From NCBI GenBank assembly GCA_018894105.1, contig CM032117.1, forward strand, positions 89,501 through 153,500: a stretch of 64,000 bases of DNA, written 5' to 3'. The translations under genes were made by a program, and so were the position numbers. The notes below the pieces were generated by a model. It did no database searches, had not been told where the DNA came from, and saw nothing but the letters and a program-made list of their open reading frames with translations. Shown one piece after another: positions 23,159 to 35,800 of the stretch (positions within the stretch are counted from its first letter, which is position 1; each line of letters opens with the position of its first letter). This DNA is from Jacaranda mimosifolia. Its lineage: Eukaryota > Streptophyta > Magnoliopsida > Lamiales > Bignoniaceae.

Positions 23159-23441
23159 TAGGGATGGCAACGGGACGGGTTAGACTCGCACCATACCCCG
23201 ACCTGCGAGACAATACCCCGCATTGCCTCGTCCCATCGGGTTGGCGGGTTTAACCTGTCAACCCAGAAAAAATTAAAAAAATTGAAATAAGTCAATGAAA
23301 GCATTAAATCAAAACCAATTAAAATTCAAATTTCAAGTACAAAAATGAAAAATTCTTGCAAATAAAATAAGATTCTAGAAGCCATCTTCCTCTTCATTAA
23401 GCATAGTTGGACATTATTTTTAATTAAAAAATATAAAATAA

Positions 23442-23487
<46 letters not shown>

Positions 23488-23647
23488 GTGGGGTGGCGGG
23501 GCGGGGTTGGTAAACTCCATACCCCGCCCCAAATAATTCGGATTAGAAAAATTTCGCCCCAAATCCTAATAAATCGGCCCAAACCCATTTCATTCGGGAT
23601 GAATTGAGCTCGAATTCGAGTTTTACCTTGCTCGATTGCCATCTCTA
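23159..23647. mobile_element. hAT-type MITE with perfect 8-bp target duplication
   Basis: 489 bp. Ends TAGGGATGGCAAC (23159) and, reverse-complemented, TAGAGATGGCAAT (23647): 11 of 13 match. TTTAAAAC occurs exactly on both sides (23151-23158, 23648-23655), an intact 8-bp hAT duplication. The body is rich in GGGGCGGGG/ACCCCGCCCC-type words and pairs head to tail (CATACCCCG near 23192 and 23518). An (ATT)n run sits at 23442-23484. No coding capacity. Confidence 0.92.
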
Positions 23648-23655
23648 TTTAAAAC

Positions 23656-24635
23656 CTTTACTTTCTCTTGTTTCACAAAATTGGGTTACTTTTGGCAAAA
23701 AATGACTAGCACTTTTATGCACCGATTTTTATTTGGAGACGAAGTAGGGATATTTGGAATTGGAGTTGTGTATTTCACATTTAATTCCCACTGCTTTGCT
23801 AAATAATAATTGGCAATATTGCGATTTCATATTTGGAAGAAATAATAATTTTGCTTTGATTTTTAATCTTTCGAAGTCAACGTTGGACGGTGAATAGGGA
23901 TGGGACATGGCGCCGACACGCTTTGGTCTTTTTGAGGTACGTATTATTTTAATGGTCCAACTCCATCATCCATCCGACTTTAATTAGAAAAAGAAAAAGA
24001 AAGAAAGTGTTTTTCTAGAGTTTGTATATTTGCGCGTCGTCTTTGTTTTCTTAATACCCAAATCTTTGCATATGTTAATAATAACACTAATTCAACAAGA
24101 GACGATTAGTATTTAGTAGTAGGCCGAGTAAGACCCATCCAGCCCATTAACTCACAACTCCGTGTCCACACCAACTCAACAATAATTCAATAATTCAATG
24201 TTGATTTATAAACAAAATTAATTAGTATAACCGGAGAAATTAAAATATAACAACAACTATAATAATAACCAAAAAGAAATAAGAAACTAAGAAAAGAACA
24301 GAGGAGTTGGGAGAAATGGTCGCTGTTTCACAGCGTTGAATACGCGTGCCATCGCGGGGCAGTCGCCCCCTGAAATACACAATACAGTTTACACGAACGC
24401 AATTCCATAGCCGTCTCTTCTCTTTTCCACCGCTCCATCCTTGTATTTCTCCTCTGCCGATCCATCTTGAATCTTAAATCTTGGATTTTCTCTCAATTAT
24501 GATGATGATGACGATGGCTTTCTAAATATATATTCATTTACTCTCTATCCCGTGAAGGATACTAACTAATTATTATTCCCCTAGCTAGTAAATCGATTGC
24601 ATCACGATCGATCGAAAATTAAGAGATCGACACCC
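23656..24635. other. Upstream region of the CML42-like gene
   Basis: About 1 kb with no gene. The probable promoter and 5' UTR of the calcium-binding protein are here; the last 100 bases contain TAAATATATATTCA (about 24522-24536), a possible TATA region. Confidence 0.5.
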
Positions 24636-25208
24636 ATGGAAACAGCTGATCCCGTATCTCAGTGCAAGCGCAGCCTCGGCGGCAGTTCTTTCAGGCTGCG
24701 AAGCCCCAGCCTCAACTCCGTCCGCCTCCGCCGCATCTTTGACATCTTCGATAAGAACAACGACTGCATCATCACCGTGGACGAGCTAGGCCAGGCGCTC
24801 GTCCTTCTCGGCCTGAAGGCGGACCTTTCCCAGTTAGAGTCGATGGTACAGGCGTACGTTCAACCGGGAAACCATGGCCTCAGATACGAAGACTTCGAGG
24901 CCCTACACCGGTCCCTCAACGATGTCTTCTTTGGATCGAATGATGATCAGCCAGAAGGAGTAAATGATGAAGCGGATGTCGACGAGTCTGATCTGAGCGA
25001 GGCATTCAAGGTGTTCGATGAGGATGGCGACGGCTACATATCAGCCAGGGAGTTGCAGGTGGTGTTAGGAAAGTTAGGATTGCAGGAAGGGCAAGAGATA
25101 GACAGAGTTGAGATGATGATTTCTTCCGTCGATCAGAATCAGGACGGACGCGTAGATTTCTTCGAGTTCAAGGATATGATGCGGAGTGTAATAGTTCCTT
25201 CCTCTTGA
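24636..25208 (+). CDS. CML42: CML42-like calmodulin-like protein
   Basis: Single exon, 190 residues; ATG at 24636 (only a TTG extends upstream). Seen: N-terminal SSFRLRSPSLNSVRLRRIFD, shared with Arabidopsis CML42. EF-hand 1 loop is 39-50 (DKNNDCIITVDE). A degenerate second hand lies around 76-90 (QPGNHGLRYEDFEAL), without calcium ligands. An acidic linker (DEADVDESD) precedes EF-hand 3 at 128-139 (DEDGDGYISARE) and EF-hand 4 at 166-177 (DQNQDGRVDFFE). The end VIVPSS matches the CML42/CML43 terminus. Known: CML42 is a calcium sensor that changes conformation on calcium binding and acts in trichome branching, jasmonate-linked herbivore defence and UV responses. Odd: loop 1 has Cys44 where EF loops normally have glycine at position 6, which may lower affinity of that site. 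AATAAA is at 25295. Confidence 0.93.
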   Translation: METADPVSQCKRSLGGSSFRLRSPSLNSVRLRRIFDIFDKNNDCIITVDELGQALVLLGLKADLSQLESMVQAYVQPGNHGLRYEDFEALHRSLNDVFFGSNDDQPEGVNDEADVDESDLSEAFKVFDEDGDGYISARELQVVLGKLGLQEGQEIDRVEMMISSVDQNQDGRVDFFEFKDMMRSVIVPSS

Positions 25209-26015
25209 GTCTTGATCATCTTCATCGTCATATTTAATATATAATCCCTGCGCGCTTTTCAATTTAAATTAATTTACCATTTTCTAATTTTCTTAATAAA
25301 TGAGATATATATATATATATATATATCTCTTCTCGGATATTGGATGTTTTGTGTGTTTCCTTTTTCTTATAAGCATTAATTTCCATTATATTTGATTTTT
25401 GTATCATTGAAGAATGCGAGGCAAGTATGCTGGCTGAATCTATGGTTAATTAATTGTGTGTAGCCCAGGCTCGCGCCTCCTCCATATTCATTGGTGTTGT
25501 ATGGATTATAAATTTATTTGAATTTAAAAAATGTTGTAAGATATATCTTAAAACTCTCAAAAAATTTATGTATGATATATCTCTAATTAAGTTAATTTAC
25601 CAAGACATCCTCTAAATTCATTAATATAATATTAAAAATTGTTTGAGCATTAATCATGTTCTTTCTTTGTTGTTTGATGTTGGTATAGTTATAGGGTCTA
25701 AGTTAAGATCATCTATATATTTGACTATTCTATCAAATATTTTTAATTCAAACATTTATAATATTAAATTTGTTTCGTTGTTATATATTGCCTGGCTATT
25801 GGCAAAGATGGAGTAGGGCACTTGTTTAATTTAGTGAAAATAGGCTTGTATATGAAAGAATAGATTGCCGCGAATATTCGAACTTTGTGTATAATTTAAC
25901 ATCTGCAATGTGATATATAAATAATAAAAACAAATTATAGTTACCTGGAATGTGCTTGGCCTCTAGCCAACAGGAAATTGCATCTACTGCCACTGTCTCG
26001 ACCTTTTTATAATAA

Positions 26016-26051
<36 letters not shown>

Positions 26052-26257
26052 CCCCCAAGTTCATTGTCGAATTAATTAATTACCTTGATGACAAAAAATG
26101 GCGTAGCCCATAGATCAAAGTTTTAACAGCATTAGTGGGGATGTGAAGTATTCCTCAAACCAGTGGCCAATTAATTTTATTCTTATGTTGTAAACAACAT
26201 AGGGTGAGAAAAGTAAACAAAGGATGGCTGGACTTTGCTTGCTTTGCAGATGCCCAA

Positions 26258-27798
26258 GGGCCTGTTTTTTTTATGTTTTAGGAAAAAAAATTTAATTTCC
26301 AAAAAAATTTCAAAATGAAGGTATGTTCTCCAAATAATTTTTTCTTCAAAATACTACAATTTTTTACCCAAAAAACTCCTCACAATTCACTCAAAAAACC
26401 CTACACCATAAAAAGCACACATACCCTTTTATTTTCTCACTTCATCTTTTACATCACTCATTCATTTATCATTTTCTTATTTACTCATATATATATACAT
26501 ATATATTTAGATATATGAAAATATTAAAATTTTACTACTTAAAAATCCTAAAACTTATGTTTACAAAATTAATTAAAATAATCATCAAGAAAATTAATTA
26601 AATTTAATAAATAATTTATTTATTAAATAACATATTAAATTAATTAAATTACTTATTAATTAGATAATGTATTAGTTATATTTAATATTTAATGTATTAA
26701 TTAAATATTATATTTATTCATTTAATAAATAATTTAAAATATTTTAATTTGATATAATAAATAAATTAATCTTCTTCAAACAAATTAATCTTCATTAGAT
26801 ATTAATATTCACATTTATTTAAAATTATTATAAAAAATCAATTATAATGTGATACTTATTTAATAATCTATCAAGTTTAATAAATTAATATTAATACAAT
26901 TAAAATAATTATTAGAAAAATTAATCAAAATTAAGTAAAAATATTTTTGATTGTTACTAAGTAATTTATTTATTAAATAATATATTAATTAAATAATGAG
27001 TTAAACTAAATAAATAACTAATTACATTAATTAAATTAATTTATTTAATTATTAAATAACTTATTATGTGTGTATTAATTACGTTTCATACTTCATGTAT
27101 AATTAAATATTATGCTTATTTCTTTAATAAATAATTTAAGATGATTTAGTTTCATATAATATAATTTTTTTTTTAATTTGATGAATCGTTATTAAGTTTT
27201 ATATATACTTTATTTTATTTAAATAAATAACTAAGTTTTTTTATACATAAATTGTAAATAATAAATAGTTAAATAATTATATTATTAGAATAAATAATAA
27301 TTAGTTTATAATGAATGCACAACAATTAAATTTTTTTATATAAGCTGATATCAATAATTATGATATTAGTCAATTTTTTATAATTAAGATATAATTATAA
27401 ATTCATAAATAATTAATATTTATTAATAAATTCCATAGAAATATAAATTTTAAAAGCACTAATTGAACTAATTACACATCATTTTATTACAACAATATAT
27501 CAATTATTACATATACACACACACATATCGTCCAACTATAAATATACATACATATATAATATATTGCATAAAAAAAATCACTTTCACCCTACAAATATAA
27601 TAAAAAAGCAACTGATTTGACATCAGCAGTAAAGTTTGTTTTCTCCTAAAATATAAAAAAACAAACAACTCATTTTCAAATTATTTTCTATATTTTTCTA
27701 AAATAAAAGAAAATGCCTGGCACATTCTCTAAATTTTCTCTCAAAAACCTATGGCTCCAATTTTTTTTTTATTGAAAATGGCACAAGAGAACATGCCC
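26258..27798. mobile_element. Candidate 1.5-kb non-autonomous TIR element
   Basis: Left end GGGCCTGTTTTTTTTATG (26258); right end reverse-complemented GGGCATGTTCTCTTGTG (27798), agreeing at most positions. CAA flanks both sides (26255-26257, 27799-27801). The interior is extremely AT-rich with reiterated TTAATTAAAT-type words and no coding frame. Similar in size and design to the element at 8777-10602. Confidence 0.5.
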
Positions 27799-27888
27799 CA
27801 AAAGACTGGCATCCACAGCCACCACGCGAATCCATATTAAAGATAAATGCACAGGTTATCGGTCATGATCACTATTTTGGACATATAT

Positions 27889-27971
27889 GTAACTTTGTAC
27901 AGGATCATATATATATATATATATATATATAATTTTGTACAGGATCATATATATATAACTTTCTACAGGAT
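27889..27971. repeat. Three-copy tandem repeat AACTTTGTACAGGATC + (TA)n
   Basis: AACTTTGTACAGGATCATATA (27891), AATTTTGTACAGGATCATATA (27931) and AACTTTCTACAGGATC (27957) follow each other, separated by (TA) tracts of shrinking length. Confidence 0.85.
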
Positions 27972-29499
27972 CTTTATCCTTGAAGTAAATTAATAACATT
28001 GATGAAGATAATTAACAAGTTGTATATTTGTACATGGAACCTGGAAATACTAACCCAACAGGCTAATGTTGGGAAATAAATATACCTACTGCTAGCAGGG
28101 GAAATAAATAAATAAATATTCAACTGCTACCAAAATTGTAAATGATCTAATCAAAGTGATCAGCTCAAATGTTTTGACCATCGAAAGCACGAAAAGTAAT
28201 TTACTGCCTTTCCTATCGATCTACCCTCATCTGATTAATTTTTGAATTGAGGACTTTGGAGCGCAAATCAGGATACCTCCTACGACAATGCATGAGATAT
28301 ATGATGATCAGCTTTGATTTCTTTTCCCCCCCGCAGGTAATTCGAAACCATTAATTTTAGTCACGTATGTTTTCGCTTAATTAGCCAAACCAACCGTGTG
28401 TTCATTTCTTTAGATTGAAGTTATTAATTAATTAACTGGCAATAACACAAGGATTAATCAATGTATATATGTAATTAAAGGATCAGTGCTATATATTAAT
28501 CTCAGTTAATGAGATATACACATATAATAAATGCAAGTTAAACAACTAATTAATGAAAAGATTCTCTAGCTATCCATGCATGCCTGACGCAAGGCCGATG
28601 GTAATAACAATGACCGCTTAATTTGGGCGATTCAGCACCATGCATGCACCAACCTGTAATGATTCAGCTTTAGCTAATTGGTGTCGGTCCCTTTAATTTC
28701 CTGATTCCCCCCGCTACTTTAATTTCCGCATATGTATCATATGTATATATGTATCGTCAACTGCTCGGGTCGAATTTTATGCTAGTTTTTCCATTAATTA
28801 ATTCTAGTATCCTACCAAGCTATATATAGCTAGCTCGGGATCCACATAATTAATTTTTTTAATTAACCCGCATGTAATTAATTAAATCTTGATCATCTAT
28901 TGCATCGATCAGTCGCTTGGTTGATTTGCCTACCAGTGCCTTGTGAGTTGTGATGGCTAGCTAGTTGGCCCGACCTGCGGGTGTAGCAGGTAGCTAGCTG
29001 TTCTCTGATCCGCTTCTTAATTCGATATAATTCGGTTTGCTAGCAGCATTAGGTAGCTAGCTAGCTATTTGGTAAAACAAGAATCTATACATGTGGATGA
29101 AGGTGGCGATATGAGATCACTTTCGTTGAGCTCTTTCTATCTTGATTCCTCTTTTTCGGGCTTTTTCTTTTTTGATGATCAGGATGATGACAACGACAAC
29201 TATGCCAACCAGCGGTAGCTTCTAATTAGAAGAAACAAGGATGATGATGATGAAATTCATGATGCATTCATTGAATTAGAATTGCAACCAACTGCTAGGC
29301 CGCCACCGCCAACAATATTTACAAATTATATCTATTCATATATATACTAGCTATTGACTGCCAAAATATATATCTAAATCTATATGAGATGTGATTGGCA
29401 ATGAGAATCCCATTAAGTGTTGAAGGAAAGGCTTTACAAATTACACATGATATATATATCAAGATCAATTGTACACACTACACAAGAAGGGATTAGGGA

Positions 29500-29575
29500 T
29501 CGCCATATATATATATATATATATATCGAAAGAATTACTAGCCAACCAGCCAGCCAGCTAGCTAGCTCTATGCAT

Positions 29576-29611
<36 letters not shown>

Positions 29612-29736
29612 AGAAAGAATTACTAGCCAACCAGCCAGCCAGCTCTATGCATGTTGATATATATATATATATATCTCGAATGAATTACTAGCCAACCAGC
29701 CAGCCAGCCAGCTAGCTAGCTCTATGCATGTTTATG
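29500..29736. repeat. Three-copy tandem repeat with (TA)n spacers
   Basis: Unit: (TA)n, then GAAAGAATTACTAGCCAACC, AGCCAGCCAGCTAGCTAGC, TCTATGCATGTT. Copies start near 29527, 29611 and 29677. The middle copy lacks the GCTAGCTAGC block. Copies differ by only a few bases outside the microsatellite, so the expansion is recent. Confidence 0.9.
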
Positions 29737-31448
29737 ATCCTAAACTCATATATATCTAATGCTAGCTAGCTGCATGGTCTTAAATTTAAGCACACTGCAT
29801 AAACTAAACTAACCAAAAGGTACAGATCAGAACTCAGAAGGGCAATTCATGCATGTGAATATGATGATACGAAATATTCAAACTACACCTTATATAGGTA
29901 CATAACATCATGCCAACACAAATAAGTAAGGCTTGTTTTTCTGTTAAATATATATATATATATATATTTATATATAACATGAAGGCTGGGTGGACCTTGC
30001 AATTGTTATTACAGGGAAAAAGAGAGGCCAGAGGGAATATTACCATATATCTAACTGGAATTAACATATATATATATATATCTATATACTGTCTCAATTG
30101 ATCACTCACTCGAATAAATTACATTAATGCACCCTTTCTCACATCTACAGTATATATATATATAGATGCTGAAATGAATCCTCATTATCTACACACATTT
30201 AGCTATATAATCTGCAATATAACAAATAAATACATGTGCAGACATATATGTATAATCTTTAATCTGATCCATAAATTAATCATATACATTTCTTCTCCAA
30301 ACATTAATCAATTGATGCATGACAGAAAGTGATTGGCTTTTGCATGCATCTTCCTCTGTGGGGGTGTGAGTTTATTGTTTCATAATTTTTATATATACAT
30401 ATGTGTATGGTCCTGGATGCATTCTAACACTGTGCTTAATATATAATCCATATTCAGTGTAATCGAGTAATTGGCTCATGTATATATAAATATTGCTCAT
30501 GATCAAATGATTCATCACACTATACCATATATATTTATTATTTATACATATACATAGTCCATAAAAAATATAAATAGTACTTAATTAATTATATATATAT
30601 ATATATATATATGTTCATGGTCAGTGGTCAATCAACATACACCAGTTTTGATAATTGACATGGGGCAGGATGCGCACCCCCACTCCCATGTGATGTGGGA
30701 AACTGGGAACCATTAATTTAATTTATTGCCTTTTAATTATCAGATGAATTAATCCACCATATAACTAGGTGCCTCCTAGCTACTTCCAATGCATTAACGA
30801 TTAACCACAACAACATCCGGAGAGAATAGAGATGGACACGGGACTCACGGAAAATATTAGTAGAAAGCTATATACCTGCCAAAAATTTGTTTCACACGTG
30901 ACATCCAACCAAACACCAAACATTCAACCTTTGACCAACTTTTATTATATTTACATTAAACTTATCTCGGTCTTTCGTTTCTTTTAGACTATATATAATA
31001 TAATATAATATAATATAGTATAATAAAAGAAGAAGGATAAGAAAAGGAGAAATATAATATGCCGGTTTGCGAGTATGTATAAATTGTAACTACTAATATT
31101 ATTGTCATAATTAACAATTGATATACATAGAAAATTATTTGGCTACAATATTTTAAGTAAGATTCAAATAGCTCTTAAAAAATAAACCTTCGTATAAACT
31201 TTTTACCAATATTAAATATGAAAAATGATGGATGCAAAACGTCCAAAATATCTTTGATAAAATAAAATACAAAGAGACAATTAAACATGTAGAGCTTTAA
31301 ACAAAGGGATAAATAATTTTATGGATAGCCTCAAAATTTTAATAATTTATAAGAGCTTTGAATTTGAATTTCATTTACTACTTATTTACTTCAATTGATT
31401 ATGCTTGATAGATGCATAATTGCTCATAATTTTTTGTTTGTTTGCCTC

Positions 31449-31484
31449 AATATAGGGCCCATAATAGGTTATTGGCCCTATATT
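31449..31484. repeat. Perfect 11-bp inverted repeat
   Basis: AATATAGGGCC (31449-31459) and GGCCCTATATT (31474-31484) with a 14-base loop. No T-run or gene end nearby gives it an obvious role. Confidence 0.8.
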
Positions 31485-31960
31485 AAGTTGTAATATGGAT
31501 TAAGAGGTGAGAGACTTGATGCATTTTTTTTGAGTTGGATAAAATTAAAAAAAATCAAATTATCCTTATTTAGTATATAAAAAGATATATTAAAATAAAT
31601 AATAAAAAATTATAATCATAAAATCATATATTTTATTTTAATTTACTTTTCAGTTAATCTTACCAACCAAACATAAAATTATATTATTTTATTTTGATAG
31701 ACTTAAAACTTATTCATTTGTTTATATATTATTCATAATCACATCACTATAAACAAACTAGTCCTTAGAGTATTAGTCTATATTAATAGTAATTATTTTT
31801 TTCTGTTTTTGATACAAAATTATTAAGAACTGTATTTCATTATTCTTTTTGAATGGAGTTAATAAATCGTGAAATGCGTGCACCAATATTTTTTTTATTT
31901 TTAAAAAAGAATAAATGATATTAATAAAAAGAATGTAAAAGAAATAGGAGCAGAGCGTTT

Positions 31961-32894
31961 TTGCTACTTGGCAGCATATGTGTGGAGAAAAGAAGGTCCC
32001 ACCCACTGTCTTGCGCCAATGAGAAATTGTCGTTTTCGGTGAAGGTCATGGCAGTCTCCAACCAGGAGAAGGAGAAGGAGCCTAAAGTATGGGCATTCTC
32101 GGACTCTCTCTTTTATCTCTCTGCACCAGAAGAGAGAGAGACAGAGTTACATTACGTTATCTTTTCCTGTAAACTCGGAGAAGGAAAAGTTAAGAATATT
32201 TCTTTATTTATTGATCGTCAACAGCATCAGGTCAGCATCTAATCAAACTCCACAACTTCAACCTCTATTGGAATATCAACGGCCGCCTTTAATTCCGTCA
32301 TTGGTATTTAATTTTTTCCTTTCTTTTCGCCCTTTCAATTGCCAGTTTTTCTATTCTAATTTGTGTGTTTGTATTAATTGATAATTCTTTTATAGATCGA
32401 TTGATATTTTCTCTTAATTCTACCTTCTTTTTTTTTATTAAATCATGTGTTGATTACTATCTATAGTCTGGATCCTTATGGTAATGCCCTATGGTTTTAT
32501 ATTCTTTATTTCCTCTCCTGATTTCATTACTTGGTTGAAATTCCTCGTATTTTCAGCAACTTAGGTTTTGTTTTAGTATTCCTCTTCTGCATCCTTGTTT
32601 CTGATAACACCAAAAATAGAAAAAAGTAAGAATCTTTCCACAGATTTACATTCTAACTCTTAATTTCTTTAATTTTTGCTGCAATGGAAAACTACTGCGG
32701 ATAAGTTTGCTCGGCCTATTGCAATTGTATTTTTACCTGATAAATTGGCCATGGAAATTTTAACTCAGGTTCCAAGATTTGTTTGGTGGCGGAGCAGTTA
32801 ACTGGTCAGAGAACTATTTCTTGCAGGAATTTCTTTCCTTACTACTGAATAAAAATTCGAGCTGCTTTAAGGATTGGGCTCTTTGAAGGAAGTA
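31961..32894 (+). promoter_or_regulatory. Probable 5' leader with intron of the PILS6-like gene
   Basis: Density of non-AT sequence rises at about 31940. A plausible donor CAG|GTCAGC at 32231 and a plausible acceptor TTGCAG ending at 32826 would remove about 600 bases and place a short second leader exon before the ATG at 32895. A 64-codon frame opens with ATG at 32048 (MAVSNQEKEKEPKV...) upstream of the carrier and ends at 32242. It would act as an upstream ORF if the leader starts before it. Splicing here is inferred. Confidence 0.4.
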
Positions 32895-35800
32895 ATGGAT
32901 AGAGTGCAAAGGTTACTGATTGAGGTCCTAACAGAGCCCCAAAAGGGTGGACAGTCATTGCTTGGGACCATAAAGATCGCTGTTCTGCCCATAGCAAAAG
33001 TTTTTACCATGTGTTTCCTAGGCTTTCTCATGGCCTCCAAGTATGTAAACATTTTGCCAGCTAATGGAAGAAAGCTCTTAAATGGGGTAAGACTACAAGT
33101 TCCTGCAAGCTTTTTTCTCTTAATATAGCTTTAATTATCCGATAGTAGAAGAAAACTTCTCATAGGGTTGGATTTGAAAGAGGAGATGTAAGCAATTTGT
33201 CTTTGGGTGAATCATTTTATATCATACTTCCAGACAGAGATAAATGAATAATCTCAGAAATAAAATGGTTGTTTAAATTCCATATTTTGCATGTGTTTTT
33301 ATATCCATTACTATCTGCTTCATGCAGTTATTTGTTTGTATGACTTTATGCAGCTGGTCTTCTCTCTTCTGCTTCCTTGTTTGATATTTTCTCAACTGGG
33401 ACAAGCAATAACTTTTGAAAAAATGATTGAATGGTAAGGATGGACACCAGTTACCCCTCATTTAAATAGCAATAACTAGTTTAAGTGCTCAGTTGACATT
33501 CTCATTTTGCAGGTGGTTCATTCCTTTCAATGTTGTTCTTGCCACCATATCAGGCTCCATTATAGGGCTTGTTGTTGCATCCATTATCCATCCTCCTTAC
33601 CCATACTTCAAGTTTACCATAATTCAAATAGGAATAGGTAAGTACTCCAACATAGGGCTGAATCTATTCTTACATATTGATGGTACTTTGATTTTCTGTT
33701 GCTGATATTAGTGTACCTAATGATGCAAATCTCCTAATGATGCAAATCATGAATGGGTAATAATAGTTGAAATGACATGAGAGCATGTGGAAGCTGACAT
33801 GATGAATGTGGGTGCTGTATGGTATACAGTTTTAATTCTCTCTTGTGAATTTAAATTAATTGTTTTACAAGTTTTTAAAATCTTTGCCACCAATGTTTTG
33901 TGAAGGTCCTTTTCCAACTTTTGCATGTAGTTAGCTATATCACCATAGCCAGTAGGTAGTTGCTATCATCATTAGTTGCATAGTTCCAATCCATGCCTAG
34001 AAATAATACAACACTATTGGCTACATCAGAAGTAATACTGCAAACAAACACATTTGCTATATCCCACAGGCTAAAACAAAAGGTCAGATTGTGTGCATTA
34101 ATAATGACTAAAAGTAACTCAAGAAAAGAAATGCACAGTCTTTGAGATTGGGTGGTCTAACTTTAATACGCTCCTATAACTTACCCAAGGGAGGAAAAAA
34201 GAGCACAGGGTGAAATTGACGACTTGTGGCTTTTTCTACTTTATAACATGTCTAAGTTTGAATGATGTCAAGAAATTGCTCTTTCCCTCTTACGGAGCTT
34301 GTATTCTAGTCAGGCACTGTACATAGTTAGTCCTGTATCAACCATGAAGCTATACCCCCTCTACTCATTGCCTTTCGGATCTAACCAAGTTACCCTTTCT
34401 TATCCTTTTGTAGTTTTGTTTTTATGCTGGAGATGGGCTAAGTATTGCAGTTATTTCTTGTTCTTGTATATGGACAATAGCAACACTTTTTCTATTGTGT
34501 TTTCTGTCTCTGAAGTGTGTAGTTCTGATAGTTTCACGTGTTTTACACTTGCATTGATGTTAGATTCTAGCATCAGAACTCTAGGTCTTCTGAAATTTTT
34601 TTCATACTTTCAGGGAATATTGGAAATGTGCCACTTGTCTTGATTGCTGCATTGTGTCGGGATAAATCAAACCCTTTCGGTGATTCATGTTCTCAAGATG
34701 GAACTGCGTACATTTCATTCGGCCAATGGGTAAGTTGTTGCTACAATTAATGATATCTGGATCATTGTAGCTCATATTTAGTGAGCATCACTAATATATA
34801 TGTCTAGGAAGTCAACTAGTTGGCAACTTTTGGAGCTAGTTGAGGTCTTTTAGGCTTTCTTCTATTTGTGTTTCCCTCATGTATTACAGTTTCTTCAAAG
34901 GGATTCCTAGAAAACCCTTCTTGTTGCTTAACTTTCAGTACAAAATAGATGTATCCCTATAGAACACAAACAAAAATGGATGTGATCCCTTCAACTGACC
35001 TCTCCACATAGTTTTAGTCCTTTCTGGTGTAGGAACTCAACAATTTGTTTTTCTCCTAGGTTGGTGCAATTGTGCTGTATACATATGTTTTTCATATGCT
35101 TGCCCCTCCTCCTGGTGGAACATTTGATGTTGAAGATGGAAATCTGCCCGTTAAGAGTCCTACAAGAAGTGGCTCCAATGCCTTTGCAAAAGACAACTCT
35201 CCCGAGCAACTTCCCCTTCTTGCAGAGGAGGCTATACCAGTTCATTCTAGTGCTACAAAGAAAGAAAGGGTGAGAACCTAGTTTAAATTCATATTCACCA
35301 TAGAATCTTAGGTCTATGTGATCATTCATTTAACTAACTTTTATAAAACAAGGATCCCATGTTTTGGACTTCATGGTTCGGAACTTAAGTTGTGCAAGAT
35401 GTGTATGCTTATCTGACCGATACATGGGTGCTATGAAAGTGACATGGATGCATTTGTTTGCCAAGCTATTGATCCTGCAATATCACTAGTTCTTAGAATC
35501 TCCTTCGATGAAACAATGGTCTGAAAATTACCAGACAGCAGCAATTTTCTATTCATCTCTGTTGATGTGCTTGTAAAGGAGTATACTCTTATGTGTGGAT
35601 TTTGGCCGACCAAGGATATCAATAACAAGCAGGCAACAATCCCAGATTTAACATGCATAGTCAAACCTGTGGCCTTGGCTTTCACTGCATTGAAATCTTC
35701 TGTTTATATTATGATTGATCAACTTAGCCATGCAACTTTATTTAGGCGCCTGGTCTGGTGATATCAATTTTATTTTTAAAACTCTCGCTTACTGCTGCCT

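Larger units (their letters stand above)
25209..31960. other. Long gene-free AT-rich region
   Basis: About 6.7 kb with no supportable protein. Frames here consist of TATATA-encoded Ile/Tyr strings. It holds one TIR element (26258-27798), tandem repeats at 27889-27971 and 29500-29736, many (TA)n tracts (for example 25307-25326, 26019-26046, 29581-29609, 30590-30611), and frequent GCTAGCTAG words at 28.8-29.8 kb. I looked for conserved plant miRNA sequences by eye and found none. An unknown non-coding transcript cannot be excluded. Confidence 0.55.

Noticed and set aside
28400..29300. GCTAGCTAG- and GCATGC-rich segment as a possible miRNA precursor
   Set aside because: No conserved plant miRNA sequence recognised; palindromic words arise from low-complexity DNA. 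Small-RNA data would be needed.
29500..29736. CRISPR-like reading of the regular repeat
   Set aside because: Only three units, spacers are (TA)n microsatellite, and the genome is a plant's.
29834..30109. Open frames encoding IYIYIY strings
   Set aside because: Translations of TATATA microsatellites.
31500..31765. Possible MITE with right end AAACTAGTCC before TTA
   Set aside because: No matching left end could be found.
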